A stretch of DNA of 64,000 nucleotides from Methylophilus sp. DW102 (GTDB taxonomy: Bacteria; Pseudomonadota; Gammaproteobacteria; Burkholderiales; Methylophilaceae): NCBI RefSeq assembly GCF_037076555.1, contig NZ_AP029023.1, positions 496,001 to 560,000 on the forward strand, given 5' to 3'. The notes under the pieces were generated by a model. It worked only from the letters and a program-made list of their open reading frames with translations, ran no database searches and was not told the DNA's origin. Numbering within the stretch: the first letter of the stretch is position 1; each line of letters begins with the position of its first letter. Made by a program: the position numbers and the translations under genes. Shown here piece after piece: positions 55,073 to 64,000 of the stretch.

Positions 55073-56479
55073 TCAGAATGCGCCGCCCCCCAGGACTTTA
55101 TATAAGGTCACCTGATTGGAGACTTCCGACAGCCTGACGCTGATGAGATTCTGTTGCGCAGCGTAGTAGCTACGTTGCGCATCCAGTACCGTCAGGTAAC
55201 TATCCAGGCCTTTCTCGAATCTGGCGCGTGATAGTACAAAGCTTCTTTGCGTGGCATTCACCTGTGCCGTTTGTGCCGACAATTGTTCTTCCAGCGTGGC
55301 ACGCAATGCCAGCGCGTCAGAGACCTCTTTGAACGCGGTTTGAATCGCTTTTTCATATTGCGCCACGCTAATCTCCCGGCTGACTTCGGCAACCTTCAGG
55401 TTGGCCTTGTTTAACCCACCATTGAAGATGGGCAGTACGATTTGCGGTGCAAAACTCCAGACATGGTTATTGCCGCTAAACAGGCTCCCCAACTCCGGGC
55501 TGGCCAAACCGGCGGATGCCGTCAATGAAATGGTCGGAAAGAAGGCTGCTCTGGCCGCACCAATATTGGCGTTATTGGCCTGAAGCGTGCGCTCTGCTTC
55601 CAGCACGTCCGGCCTGTTCTGCAAGACCGTAGAGGGAAGGCCATCAGGCAGGCTGGCGGTTTGGGAGACGGCCTGCAAATTGTTCACCTGTTCAAGATTG
55701 ATATTCGGAGGCTCACCCACCAGTAGTGCCAGCGCGTTTCTATCCTGGTCTACCTGGGTCATATATTTGGCGACATTGACGCGGGCAGATTCCACGCTGG
55801 TTTCCACTTGCCGCAGCGTCAGCTCATTGATACTGCCCAAAGCCAGTTGCCGTTTACTCAAGTCGAAAGTCGCCTGTTGGGTGCGCAAGGTTTCCCGTGC
55901 CAGCGCCAGGTTTTCACTATCTGCGGCCAATGTCAGGTAGGCGTTCGCCACCTCAGACACCAGGCTGATCTGGGCGCTTCTCTTGGCCTCTTCTGTTGAC
56001 AGGTATTGATACACGGCCTGATCGCGCAGGCTGCTGATGCGCCCGAAAAAGTCCATCTCATAGGAAGAGAATCCCAGGTTTGCCGAATACTGGTGGCTGT
56101 TAAATGTCATGGGTCCGGTCGGCAAGTTCAGCATCATCCGTTGATTGGTCCCGCTGACCGTGCCATTCACCTTGGGAAACAGGGCCGCCCGCTGGATCTG
56201 ATATTGGGCACGCGCCTTTTCGATATTGAGCGAGGCGACCCTTAAGTCACGGTTGTTTTCCAGCGCCTGCCGGATCAACTTTTTCAATTCGTTGTCGGTA
56301 AAAAATTGCTCCCAGCCCAATTCAGCCGAGAGTGTGTCTCCCGTCAGTTTTGCTTGGCCTGACGATGGCTGCCATTGTGCAGGAATCGGTGCGGCAGGCC
56401 TTTCATAGTTGGGTTGCATGTTGATGCAGCCTGCCAGCAGCAGGCTGGCAATCACAATGGGATAGCGTGATTTATTCAT
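55073..56479 (-). CDS. RND outer-membrane lipoprotein channel (NodT/OprM family)
   Basis: A 468-residue TolC-fold lipoprotein: lipobox LLAGC (Cys18), NYERPAAPIPAQWQ, then two repeated OEP domains with coiled-coils (for example ALENNRDLRVASLNIEKARA and LPSTVLQNRPDVLEAERTLQ) ending SVRLSEVSNQVTLYKVLGGG. It is third in the mfp-pump-omf operon, 27 bp after the pump. Confidence 0.94.
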   Translation of the reverse strand: MNKSRYPIVIASLLLAGCINMQPNYERPAAPIPAQWQPSSGQAKLTGDTLSAELGWEQFFTDNELKKLIRQALENNRDLRVASLNIEKARAQYQIQRAALFPKVNGTVSGTNQRMMLNLPTGPMTFNSHQYSANLGFSSYEMDFFGRISSLRDQAVYQYLSTEEAKRSAQISLVSEVANAYLTLAADSENLALARETLRTQQATFDLSKRQLALGSINELTLRQVETSVESARVNVAKYMTQVDQDRNALALLVGEPPNINLEQVNNLQAVSQTASLPDGLPSTVLQNRPDVLEAERTLQANNANIGAARAAFFPTISLTASAGLASPELGSLFSGNNHVWSFAPQIVLPIFNGGLNKANLKVAEVSREISVAQYEKAIQTAFKEVSDALALRATLEEQLSAQTAQVNATQRSFVLSRARFEKGLDSYLTVLDAQRSYYAAQQNLISVRLSEVSNQVTLYKVLGGGAF

Positions 56480-56506
56480 GTTCGTTATTCCTTTTAATGA
56501 GCGACC

Positions 56507-59500
56507 TTAGCCTTTGAATACCCTGCGTACCGCCACGAAAAACAGCGGTACAAACAGGATGGCGAGTACGGTGGCTGTGAGCATGCCGCCAATCACACCT
56601 GTGCCCAGCGCATTTTGGGCACCAGAGCCTGCGCCAGTCGAAATGGCAAGCGGCAGCACGCCAAGGATGAAGGCCAGCGATGTCATGATAATTGGCCGGA
56701 AGCGCAGCCTTAACGCCTCTAATGTGGCCTCTGTCATCTCTTTGCCTTGCTCCATTTTTTCCTTCGCAAACTCCACAATCAGGATGGCATTTTTGGCAGA
56801 CAGGCCTATCGTCAGCAGCAAGCCAACCTGGAAATACACATCGTTGGAGAGTCCCCGCATGGACGCTGCAATCAAGGCGCCGACGACCCCCAGAGGCACC
56901 ACCAGCATGACTGCAAATGGAATGGACCAGCTCTCATACAATGCTGCCAGGCATAAAAACACAATGAGCAGTGATAAAGCATACAGAGCGGGGGCTTGTG
57001 AACCGGTCATGCGCTCCTGGTATGACAATCCTGTCCACTCGTAGCTGATGCCGGGAGGCAAGGTTGCCGCCAATGATTCCATGATGGCCATCGCCTCGCC
57101 GGTACTATGCCCGGGTGCCGGGGCGCCCAGGATTTCTACCGAAGATTGACCGTTATAGCGTTCCAGCTTGGGTGACCCATAAGCCCAGTGTGCGCTGGCG
57201 AATGAGGAAAATGGCACCATTTCACCGCTGGCATTTTTCACATACCACTGATCAAAATCCTTGGGTTCCATCCGTGCTGAAGTGGCCCCTTGCAGGTACA
57301 CGCGCTTGACCCGGCCGCGGTCCATAAAGTCATTGACGTAAGTGCTCCCCCAGGCGGTGGAAAGCACTGAGTTGATATCCGCGAGGGAAATGCCCAGGGC
57401 ACTGGCTTTGGCTTGATCAATATCCAGCTTGTATTCTGGTGAGTCTTCCTGCCCGTTTGGCCGCACCCCGACCAATGACCGATTCGCCGAGGCCATCCCC
57501 AGCAGCTGGTTGCGTGCCTGCATGAGGGCTTCATGCCCAAGGCCTGCCCGGTCTTGCAACTGGAGGTCAAAACCCGAAGCATTTCCTAACTCGACCACGG
57601 CTGGCGGGCCGAATGCAAAGACCATGGCCTCGTTAATGGTTGAGAATTTGCCCATGGCTTTTCCGATCACCGCTGATATTTTCAGGTCAGGTCGTTTACG
57701 TTCTGACCAGTCTTTCAAGCTGACAAAGGCGAGCCCATTGTTCTGGCCACTCCCCGCAAAGCTGAAGCCAGACACCGTGAACACGGATGCGACAGCCTCC
57801 TTTTGTTCGGCCAGGAAATGATGCTCTACCTTGTTTAGGACTGCCCGGGTGCGCTCTGTTGTTGCCCCGGCAGGCAAGATCACTTGCGTAAACAGGATAC
57901 CCTGGTCTTCATCAGGCAAGAAAGCCTGCGGCAAACGGAGAAATAATAGCGCCATCACGCCAACAATCAGCGCATATATCAGCCCGTAGCGGCCAAGACG
58001 ATGCAGCATACGGGCAACCACGGATTGACTGCCTTGCGTCGTGCGTTCCACGCCACGGTTAAATACCTTAAAGGCACCCGTCAACGGGTTGTGTGTCTTG
58101 GCGTGTGGTTTGAGTAAGGTGGTGCACAGGGCAGGTGTCAGAATCAGGGCTACTAGCACTGAAAGCACCATGGCCGATACGATGGTGATGGAGAATTGCC
58201 GGTAAATGACGCCGGTCGAGCCACCGAAAAATGCCATGGGGACGAATACCGCCGAGAGCACAAGCGCGATGCCGATCAAGGCCCCGCTAATTTGCGTCAT
58301 CGAGCGGCGGGTAGCTTCCTTGGCAGACAGCCCCTCTTCGTGCATCACCCGCTCGACGTTCTCTACCACCACAATGGCATCGTCTACCAGCAGGCCAATC
58401 GCCAGTACCATGGCAAACATGGTCAGCGTATTGATCGAGTATCCGGTGGCGGACAACACGGCAAATGTCCCCAGCAGGACCACAGGCACGGCAATGGTCG
58501 GGATGAGTGTGGCACGGATATTTTGCAGGAAAAGATACATCACCAGAAATACCAAGATGATGGCTTCTACCAGCGTTTTGATGACTTCCTCGATGGAGAC
58601 TTTGACAAAGGGGGTCGTGTCATACGGCATCACCGCCTTCATGCCCGCCGGGAAAAACTGCTCCAGCTCAAGCAGTTTAGCCTTGACGGCTTGAGCCGTT
58701 TCCAGCGCATTGGCGCCGGTTGCCAGCTTGATTGCCAGGCCTGTTGCCGGTTTGCCGTTATATTGAGCGACAACCTCATAGCTTTCGCCACCGAGTTCAA
58801 TTTGGGCGACATCCTGCAATCTGACCGCAGCCCCATTGGCGGTGCTTTTTAATAAAATCTGCCCAAACTGCTCGGGTGTTTGCAAACGACTTTGCGCCGT
58901 CACCGTGGCATTTAATTCTTGCCCTTTTTTGGCAGGCATGCCACCGATTTGTCCTGCTGACACCTGGGCGTTCTGTGCTGTGATCGCCGCGCTGATTTCG
59001 GCAGGCGTCAGCCCAAAATTGTGCAGCTTGGCCGGATCCAGCCATATGCGCATGGCATATTTGGTCCCAAAAACCTGCGTATCGCCTACGCCATTCACCC
59101 GGCTGATAATGTCCTGGACATTCGACCCGACATAGTCCCCCAGATCGATGCTCGACATGCTGTTGTCTTCTGAGATAAACGCAGCCACCATGAGGAAGTT
59201 ATTGGAAGCTTTGGCGACCTGCACGCCTTGTTTTTGCACATCCTGCGGCAGCAGCGGGGTAGCCAGCGCGAGCTTGTTCTGGACCTGTACCTGTGCAATA
59301 TCCGGGTCAGTTCCCGCGTCAAAGGTCAGTGTAATGGTGACGCTGCCTGAAGCGTCGCTGGTCGAGGACATATAGGTCAGGTGGTCGATCCCTTTCATTT
59401 TTTGCTCGATCACCTGGGTGACGCTGTCTTCCACCGCTTTGGCTGAGGCGCCCGGGTAAGTGGTTGTGATGGAGATGGCTGGCGGTGCAATCATCGGGTA

Positions 59501-59602
59501 TTGCGCAATCGGTAATGACCGGATCGCGAGTATGCCTGCCAGCATGATCACGATCGCAATCACCCAGGCAAAAATAGGGCGGTCAATAAAAAATTTAGAC
59601 AT
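56507..59602 (-). CDS. RND multidrug efflux pump (AcrB/MexB, HAE-1 family)
   Basis: A 1031-residue drug/proton antiporter of the inner membrane. N-terminus [20 protein letters not shown]; porter domain repeat; TM4 carries the proton-relay Asp pair in [18 protein letters not shown]; the second half has [16 protein letters not shown] with the relay Lys, and [20 protein letters not shown]. These mark HAE-1 drug pumps as opposed to the metal pump above. It lies 9 bp after the fusion protein gene. Confidence 0.96.
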   Translation of the reverse strand: MSKFFIDRPIFAWVIAIVIMLAGILAIRSLPIAQYPMIAPPAISITTTYPGASAKAVEDSVTQVIEQKMKGIDHLTYMSSTSDASGSVTITLTFDAGTDPDIAQVQVQNKLALATPLLPQDVQKQGVQVAKASNNFLMVAAFISEDNSMSSIDLGDYVGSNVQDIISRVNGVGDTQVFGTKYAMRIWLDPAKLHNFGLTPAEISAAITAQNAQVSAGQIGGMPAKKGQELNATVTAQSRLQTPEQFGQILLKSTANGAAVRLQDVAQIELGGESYEVVAQYNGKPATGLAIKLATGANALETAQAVKAKLLELEQFFPAGMKAVMPYDTTPFVKVSIEEVIKTLVEAIILVFLVMYLFLQNIRATLIPTIAVPVVLLGTFAVLSATGYSINTLTMFAMVLAIGLLVDDAIVVVENVERVMHEEGLSAKEATRRSMTQISGALIGIALVLSAVFVPMAFFGGSTGVIYRQFSITIVSAMVLSVLVALILTPALCTTLLKPHAKTHNPLTGAFKVFNRGVERTTQGSQSVVARMLHRLGRYGLIYALIVGVMALLFLRLPQAFLPDEDQGILFTQVILPAGATTERTRAVLNKVEHHFLAEQKEAVASVFTVSGFSFAGSGQNNGLAFVSLKDWSERKRPDLKISAVIGKAMGKFSTINEAMVFAFGPPAVVELGNASGFDLQLQDRAGLGHEALMQARNQLLGMASANRSLVGVRPNGQEDSPEYKLDIDQAKASALGISLADINSVLSTAWGSTYVNDFMDRGRVKRVYLQGATSARMEPKDFDQWYVKNASGEMVPFSSFASAHWAYGSPKLERYNGQSSVEILGAPAPGHSTGEAMAIMESLAATLPPGISYEWTGLSYQERMTGSQAPALYALSLLIVFLCLAALYESWSIPFAVMLVVPLGVVGALIAASMRGLSNDVYFQVGLLLTIGLSAKNAILIVEFAKEKMEQGKEMTEATLEALRLRFRPIIMTSLAFILGVLPLAISTGAGSGAQNALGTGVIGGMLTATVLAILFVPLFFVAVRRVFKG

Positions 59603-59611
59603 GATGACTCC

Positions 59612-60787
59612 CTATATTGGCTTGGTTGAGCGGCTTTTGTCGGTCGACACAATTTTTACCGGCATTCCAGGCCGTATTTTTTGCAGCCCATTCACTACCA
59701 GTCTGTCGCCTGCATTCAGGCCCTGGCGTACCACCCACTGGCCATCCAGCGTCTTGTCCGCCTGAATATTCCTGAGTTGCACCTTGCTATCCTTGTCCAG
59801 CACATACACGACAGGGTCCCCTTTGGCGTCGCGACTCACGCTTCGTTGTGGCACCAGGATGGCGGTTTCTGCAACGCCTTGTTCCAGGACTGCGCGCACA
59901 TACATGCCCGGTAAGAGTACGCCTTTGGGGTTGGGGAATATGGCCCGCAGCGACACGGTGCCTGTCGACTGGCTTACGGTAATGTCTGCAAATGCCAGCT
60001 TGCCAGTCAGTGCATAGGTACTGCCATCCTCAAGGACGAGTTTCACTTCGGCCTGGTTTTCTCCTGCCTTCTTGAGGCGGCCACTCTCCCAGTCATGGCG
60101 CAGCCGCAACAGATCAGCGCTAGACTGGGTCACATCGACATAAATGGGATCAAGCTGCTGGATATTGGTCAGCATGGTTTCCTGATTCGCAATCACCAGG
60201 GCGCCCGGTGTAATGTTCGATTTCGCCACCCGTCCAGAAATCGGCGCCAGGACGCTGGTGTATGCCAGGTTGATTTTTGCTATTTGCAATGCGGCCTTCG
60301 CCAAATCTACCTCTGCCTGTGCCTGATCCAGCGCTGATTGCGCATCTTCCAGATCCTGCTTGCTCACGGCTTGTATGCTCGCCAGCTCGTGATAACGCTC
60401 AGCCTTGCTTTTTGCAGCCACAAGATTCGCCTGGGCTTTATTCAGGCTTGCCTGCGCACTGTCTAATGAAGCCTTGTATGTGGAAGGGTCAATTTGGTAC
60501 AGCTGTTGGCCCGCCTTGACATCTGTCCCTTCGGTGAACAGGCGTTTTTGCAAAATACCACTGACCTGCGGCCGGATCTCGGAAACCAGAAAGGGGGATG
60601 TGCGTCCAGGTAACTCGGTTTTCAGGTTAACCGATTGTGGCTGGAGGTTAATGACTTCCACTTCTGCTGGCGGAGGGGCTGCCGGTGCAGGGGCTGCGCC
60701 CTGATGACAACTGGTAAGTAATTCACATAAAGCGAGCAATACCGGAAATGCCGTCGCCAAACGCATGGTCTGTAATGTTGGTTTCAT
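59612..60787 (-). CDS. RND membrane fusion lipoprotein (AcrA/MexA family)
   Basis: A 391-residue periplasmic adaptor. Lipobox-like LLTSC (Cys27), Ala/Pro linker, then FLVSEIRPQVSGILQKRLFT and the lipoyl/helical hairpin (about 90-170, SLDSAQASLNKAQANLVAAK), ITPGALVIANQETMLTNIQQ and LNAGDRLVVNGLQKIRPGMP. First gene of the operon and divergent from tetR, whose operator lies in its promoter. M8 could be an alternative start. Confidence 0.95.
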   Translation of the reverse strand: MKPTLQTMRLATAFPVLLALCELLTSCHQGAAPAPAAPPPAEVEVINLQPQSVNLKTELPGRTSPFLVSEIRPQVSGILQKRLFTEGTDVKAGQQLYQIDPSTYKASLDSAQASLNKAQANLVAAKSKAERYHELASIQAVSKQDLEDAQSALDQAQAEVDLAKAALQIAKINLAYTSVLAPISGRVAKSNITPGALVIANQETMLTNIQQLDPIYVDVTQSSADLLRLRHDWESGRLKKAGENQAEVKLVLEDGSTYALTGKLAFADITVSQSTGTVSLRAIFPNPKGVLLPGMYVRAVLEQGVAETAILVPQRSVSRDAKGDPVVYVLDKDSKVQLRNIQADKTLDGQWVVRQGLNAGDRLVVNGLQKIRPGMPVKIVSTDKSRSTKPI

Positions 60788-60851
60788 AGGATTCTCCTTT
60801 TAAGTGCCGCCATGAAAATTGGTTTTTTTCAGGTTGCCTTAAATTAGATTG

Positions 60852-60894
60852 AGTATTCATTCTAGATTGAATGATCATTCTAATATAGAATACT
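60852..60894. promoter_or_regulatory. Palindrome cluster (TetR operator) between the RND operon and tetR
   Basis: AGTATTC (60852-60858) and GAATACT (60888-60894) form outer arms. Inside are TCATTC/GAATGA (60857-60862 with 60869-60874) and the perfect 12-mer GAATGATCATTC (60869-60880). Overlapping palindromes in a divergent 147-bp promoter region fit TetR dimers controlling both directions. Confidence 0.65.
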
Positions 60895-60934
60895 AAAAAA
60901 GCAACTTTTATTTTTAATGATGACAGGAGAAGTC

Positions 60935-61561
60935 ATGTCCCTCTCGAACATACAGAATAGCCGTGCGGACCTACGGCGCAACCAGGTGCTGACGGCCGCG
61001 ACTGAGTGCTTTAGAAACCAGGGCTTTCATGGCACCAGCATGTCCCAGATATCCAAAGCTTCGGGCATGAGTGTTGGGCACATCTATCATTACTTTGAGA
61101 ATAAAGAGGCCATTATTGAGGCGATCGTGGAAAAAGATTTGCTCAAAATACTCAATGTTGCTAACCGCGTTGAGCAAAACCGGGGCGACGGTGATATCTT
61201 TGATGCCCTGATTGCTGACGTTGAAACGACTGCGATGGATACTTTCTATGATCCAGATGCGCCCTTATTGCTGGAGGTGATTGCCGAGGCCGCACGCAAT
61301 CCAAAAATTGCCAATATCATCCGCCGCGCAGAAGCCACGGCCATGGAAAGTATCAAAAGTTATTTTCGTAAAGGAATGATGCAACGGCAAATGAACATCT
61401 CAGAAGAGGCGCTAGATACCGCTTGTAATTTGATAGCTTCTTTGTTTGAAGGCTTTACTATCCGGTTGATCAGGAATCCTGACCTTTCACTGAAACGTAC
61501 TATCCCGATGTTAGGCAGGACGATTCGGTATGTTCTGGAGCACGAGTTAAATGCCAGCTAA
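60935..61561 (+). CDS. TetR/AcrR family transcriptional repressor
   Basis: A 208-residue regulator. The N-terminal helix-turn-helix (about 14-60) reads RRNQVLTAATECFRNQGFHG, TSMSQISKASGMSVGHIYHY and FENKEAIIEAI. The C-terminal ligand domain includes LLEVIAEAARNPKIANIIRR. Start ATG 60935 has AGGAGA (60925-60930) upstream; ATGs at 60917 and 60920 lack one. It is divergent from the RND operon and most likely represses it until a drug or metabolite binds. Confidence 0.93.
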   Translation: MSLSNIQNSRADLRRNQVLTAATECFRNQGFHGTSMSQISKASGMSVGHIYHYFENKEAIIEAIVEKDLLKILNVANRVEQNRGDGDIFDALIADVETTAMDTFYDPDAPLLLEVIAEAARNPKIANIIRRAEATAMESIKSYFRKGMMQRQMNISEEALDTACNLIASLFEGFTIRLIRNPDLSLKRTIPMLGRTIRYVLEHELNAS

Positions 61562-61689
61562 CAAGTAGGATGGTTAAAAGTAACTGTGTTTTGAGAGATT
61601 AGACAAGCGCTGAGAGTTGCTTTTGGCTCACTTGTGCACGCGGAGAAGATCGTGATTGGCAAGAGTGATGTTTGCCAAAAGCGGGCAAT

Positions 61690-61716
61690 AAAAAAGGGCT
61701 GATAGCCCCTTTTTTT
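61690..61716. terminator. Bidirectional terminator between tetR and bfd
   Basis: An A-run, GGGCT (61696-61700), loop GAT, AGCCC and a T-run; the right arm has one extra C. U-tract on both strands; placed between convergent genes. Confidence 0.8.
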
Positions 61717-61730
61717 GAAACTGTATGTAA

Positions 61731-61958
61731 TCAGGCGGCGCCTAATTGTACAGGTGTTAACTGGATCAGTTTTTTAACCAGGCCCGGATGTTGTTCTGCA
61801 TGTGCCTCTTTCAGGCAGGCTTTGGCACAGCTGGCACATTTGCCGCATTCTGCCCCTACGCCCAGTTGATCTTTCAAATGCTTGACGGTTTTTGCGCCAT
61901 TCTTCACTGCTTGATGAATCTGTCGCTCTGTCACTGCATTACACACGCAAACGTACAT
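61731..61958 (-). CDS. bfd: Bacterioferritin-associated ferredoxin Bfd
   Basis: A 75-residue [2Fe-2S] protein that reduces ferric iron in bacterioferritin so it can be released. Cluster ligands: Cys4 and Cys6 in MYVCVCNAV, Cys38 and Cys41 in GAECGKCASC. The start MYVCVCNAV (61958) has GAGG upstream. A textbook Fur box lies 23 bp before the start, so it is made under iron starvation. It precedes the bfr genes on the same strand only in order of position, with a terminator after bfr between them. Confidence 0.95.
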   Translation of the reverse strand: MYVCVCNAVTERQIHQAVKNGAKTVKHLKDQLGVGAECGKCASCAKACLKEAHAEQHPGLVKKLIQLTPVQLGAA

Positions 61959-61980
61959 ATTGCCTCTAATTAAGTTCACT

Positions 61981-61999
61981 AATGATAATTATTATCATT
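61981..61999. promoter_or_regulatory. Fur box upstream of bfd
   Basis: A perfect 19-bp palindrome with arms AATGATAAT (61981-61989) and ATTATCATT (61991-61999) around one base. It matches the Fur consensus closely and lies 23 bp before the bfd start, overlapping the expected promoter. Confidence 0.88.
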
Positions 62000-62040
62000 T
62001 AATGTGACTTTGTCAAGCGGCATATGGTTCCTTGCAGCCA

Positions 62041-62064
62041 TAAAAAAAGCCGCTTTCGCGGCTT
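62041..62064 (-). terminator. Rho-independent terminator of the bfr operon
   Basis: Arms AAGCCGC (62047-62053) and GCGGCTT (62058-62064), loop TTTC; on the minus strand a run of seven T follows (62041-62048 read as TTTTTTT). It lies 29 bp after the bfr stop and isolates bfd from the bfr genes. Confidence 0.88.
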
Positions 62065-62092
62065 AATTCAATGATTCACTAGCGTGTATCAG

Positions 62093-62569
62093 CTAATCAG
62101 ACTCAATCTGTGATTGCAGGTAATTAGGTAGGGTCACGTCTTCGATCAGGCTTTGCTGGGTTTCCAGCCAGTCGATGGCTTCTTCACACGCTTCAAGCAA
62201 CTCGGTCAACAAGTCGCGTGTGACGTAATCTTGCAGTTTCTCGGCTTCTGCAATCGCCTCTACCAGTTGCGGGCGCTGTACTTCTTTTTCAAAGCTCAGG
62301 TCGCCCTGCAGACATTCCACCACCTCTTCGCCTATGAGTAACTTGCCCAGGTTTTGCAGGTTAGGCAGGCCATCCAGAAAAAGAATGCGTTCAATCACCT
62401 CGTCCGCTTCTTTCATGACGCGGATGGATTGTTTGTACTGGTAGTCATTCAGTCGCTCGAGCCCCCATTTTTTGAACATGCGCGCATGCAAAAAATATTG
62501 GTTGATCGACGTCAGTTGGTTTTTAAGCACCTTGTTCAAGGTGGTAATGATTTGTTTATCGCCTTGCAT
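62093..62569 (-). CDS. bfr: Bacterioferritin subunit, heme-binding type (ferroxidase residues lost)
   Basis: A 158-residue bacterioferritin. By alignment with E. coli Bfr numbering, heme ligand Met52 is kept (IRVMKEADE), but ferroxidase ligands are changed: Glu18 is Gln, Glu51 is Val, His54 is Glu, Glu127 is Cys-like and His130 is Ala; Glu94 remains. The subunit should bind heme at the two-fold interface yet not oxidise iron well. It is second in the operon, 12 bp after the other bfr gene. Such a split between two subunits fits a mixed-shell bacterioferritin. Confidence 0.93.
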   Translation of the reverse strand: MQGDKQIITTLNKVLKNQLTSINQYFLHARMFKKWGLERLNDYQYKQSIRVMKEADEVIERILFLDGLPNLQNLGKLLIGEEVVECLQGDLSFEKEVQRPQLVEAIAEAEKLQDYVTRDLLTELLEACEEAIDWLETQQSLIEDVTLPNYLQSQIESD

Positions 62570-62581
62570 GCGTGATACTCC

Positions 62582-63070
62582 TTATGCAGCAGAAGGGCTG
62601 CTACCCATTTGGCTCTGGCAGTAGTTTTCGATACCCACCAGTTTGATCAGATTGAGCTGTTTTTCCAGCCAGTAGGCGTGGTCCATTTCGGTATCTTCGA
62701 GTTGCACCAGCAACATTTCGCGGGTGACGTAATCTTGCGCTTGTTCACAGGCTTCCATAGCCTTTTTCAGGTGTTTGACCACGGTGTACTCCAACGCCAG
62801 ATCAGACTCCAGCATGGATTTCACATCCTTGCCAATATTGAGTGATTCACGCTTGGCCAGATTGGGTTTGCCTTCGAGGAACAGAATGCGCTGTATCAAG
62901 GCACGTGCATGTTCGCGTTCGTGCAGCGATTCATGCAGGCTATGCTCTGCCAGGCTGACCAGGCCCATATCGGCATACATTTCACCGTGAATCAGGTATT
63001 GATCGGTGGCGGACAACTCGCCTGCCAGCAAGTCGTTCAGTATCTCTATAATTTTTTTGTCGCCCTTCAT
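62582..63070 (-). CDS. bfr: Bacterioferritin subunit, ferroxidase type (heme ligand replaced)
   Basis: A 162-residue bacterioferritin. Ferroxidase ligands Glu18, Glu51, His54, Glu94, Glu127 and His130 all appear kept (GELSATDQY, HEREHARALI, DTEMDHAYWLE). The heme-axial Met52 is Arg. It should oxidise and store iron but not hold heme by itself. ATG 63070 has AGGAG 6 nt upstream; an earlier ATG at 63085 adds five residues. First gene of the two-gene operon. Confidence 0.93.
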   Translation of the reverse strand: MKGDKKIIEILNDLLAGELSATDQYLIHGEMYADMGLVSLAEHSLHESLHEREHARALIQRILFLEGKPNLAKRESLNIGKDVKSMLESDLALEYTVVKHLKKAMEACEQAQDYVTREMLLVQLEDTEMDHAYWLEKQLNLIKLVGIENYCQSQMGSSPSAA

Positions 63071-63234
63071 GACGGCTCCTTGCACGTTTCAGATGCTAGC
63101 CATCATACAGTAAAAATAAATTGATGCAATTGAAATTTTTATGTAACTATTTGATTTTAAATGATATTTTAAATAGAAACATAAATGACAATCGTTCTTG
63201 ATGCGCTTGGGGTGAATCATTCCAGTCAGCGAGG

Positions 63235-63825
63235 CTATAACAGCAACGAGAGGTCATGCGCAATATTCTCTGGCTTTTCGCCATAGCCCTCGTAAACACG
63301 CGGTGCGCCAGTCTTATCAAACACATACAAGCCTGCACTGTGGTCCATGGTGTATCCTGATTTTCCCGGCTCACTGACTTTGGCAGCATACACCTTATAT
63401 TCGCTCAAATTGGCCGCCACTTCAGCCGGGGTGCCGCGCAAGCCAATAAAACGCGCATCAAAGCCGGGGACGAACTGCGCCAACACCGCTTGCGTGTCGC
63501 GCTCCGGGTCCACCGTCACAAACAGCACCTGTACATCGTTGGATTTTTCACCCAGTAATTGCATCGTCTTTTTCAGGTCGGTCATGGTAGTGGGGCAGAC
63601 ATCCGGGCAATGCGTGTAACCAAAAAACATCACCACGACCTTGCCTTTAAAGTCGCTCATATGACGCAATTTGCCCGTGTGATCGGTGAGAGACAGCGGC
63701 TGCCCAAACTGGGTACCAGTCAGGTCGGTGCCAATAAAGCGGGCAGAGGGCCCTTGCTGGCAAGCCACCAGCAGCATGCTCAATAGCGAGAACACCAGAT
63801 AAAGCCACTTAAATCGCACAGGCAT
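63235..63825 (-). CDS. SCO1/SenC family copper chaperone
   Basis: A 196-residue membrane-tethered thioredoxin-fold protein that delivers copper to cytochrome oxidase CuA or senses redox state. Lipobox LVAC (Cys22); copper-binding CPDVC (Cys73, Cys77) in GYTHCPDVCPTTM; and His162 in YTMDHSAGLYVFD. All three ligands present. No cytochrome oxidase gene is adjacent. Confidence 0.94.
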   Translation of the reverse strand: MPVRFKWLYLVFSLLSMLLVACQQGPSARFIGTDLTGTQFGQPLSLTDHTGKLRHMSDFKGKVVVMFFGYTHCPDVCPTTMTDLKKTMQLLGEKSNDVQVLFVTVDPERDTQAVLAQFVPGFDARFIGLRGTPAEVAANLSEYKVYAAKVSEPGKSGYTMDHSAGLYVFDKTGAPRVYEGYGEKPENIAHDLSLLL

Positions 63826-63937
63826 GCAAAAAATCCTTGTAAATCATCATTGAAATGGATTCTAGCATAGGCGAAAAGCGCGCAGATTAGTTTACAATAC
63901 TGGTTTTTGATGACTGACGGATTAAAGGCGAGTTTAA

Positions 63938-64000
63938 ATGGCAATACCGAGTTCGATGGCAGACCGTGACGGCGTTATCTGGTACGACGGCAAAATGGTC
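63938..64000 (+). CDS. ilvE: Branched-chain amino acid aminotransferase, 5' fragment
   Basis: Only the first 21 codons lie in the window. They read MAIPSSMADRDGVIWYDGKM, which matches the N-terminus of betaproteobacterial IlvE (MADRDGxIWYDGK). A second ATG at codon 7 could be the true start. AAAGGCG lies upstream of 63938. The gene continues past the right edge. Confidence 0.75.
   Translation, partial: MAIPSSMADRDGVIWYDGKMV

Overview
The window is a 64-kb chromosomal segment of a Gram-negative bacterium, most likely a betaproteobacterium and plausibly a member of the Methylophilaceae (inference from protein style and gene content: Coq7-type ubiquinone hydroxylase, a PEP-CTERM surface protein, paired bacterioferritins, PhoB/NusB/RibH/Lnt/GlyQS of betaproteobacterial type, moderate GC). 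No methylotrophy enzyme is present, so the family assignment stays tentative. No rRNA, tRNA or CRISPR array was seen.

Layout. 0-4.3 kb: orphan GspE/PilB-type ATPase, a 0.8-kb gene-free stretch with a long inverted repeat, nadC and a glutathione S-transferase. 4.5-8.0 kb: a Fur-box-preceded small protein, a PEP-CTERM protein behind a possibly switchable 5' leader, and a large TonB-dependent receptor. 8.0-15.3 kb: a small conserved protein, mnmA with a NudJ-type Nudix hydrolase, then an accessory-looking stretch where two paralogous RHH-antitoxin/ParE-RelE-toxin modules flank an AT-rich DUF2971 gene, marC and rlhA. 15.3-23.3 kb: bioA (TTG start overlapping the second toxin), PBP4, a MITE-like 175-bp element, FKBP, OsmC, VOC, DUF2322, coq7, a CtpA protease, a SelW-like protein and an NlpC/P60 hydrolase.

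23.4-34.3 kb: DinG/YoaA helicase, arfB, argJ, cysS, two envelope proteins sharing a C-terminal NTF2-like domain (a TPR protein and an L,D-transpeptidase), a periplasmic and a cytoplasmic cyclophilin, lpxH, and ribH-nusB. 34.3-42.3 kb: an OFA-type MFS transporter divergent from phoB, with a clear Pho box between them, then an operon of membrane glycosyltransferase, GT2, GtrA flippase, YdjC-type deacetylase and lnt. The first four resemble the parts needed to place an amino sugar on lipid A (compare Francisella FlmF2/NaxD/FlmK).

42.3-64.0 kb: a second gene-free repeat region, a heavy-metal RND operon with a His-rich CzcI-like leader gene, glyQS, gmhB, plsC, a YgjP-like metalloprotein and an EamA transporter; then a drug-type RND operon (MFP-pump-OMF) divergent from its TetR regulator; then iron storage (Fur-boxed bfd, and two bfr genes whose residues split heme binding and ferroxidase activity between them), a SCO1/SenC copper chaperone, and the first 21 codons of ilvE.

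Gene starts were moved from the longest ORF to internal codons where overlap signatures (ATGA, TTGA, GTGA), ribosome binding sites or family N-termini argued for it.
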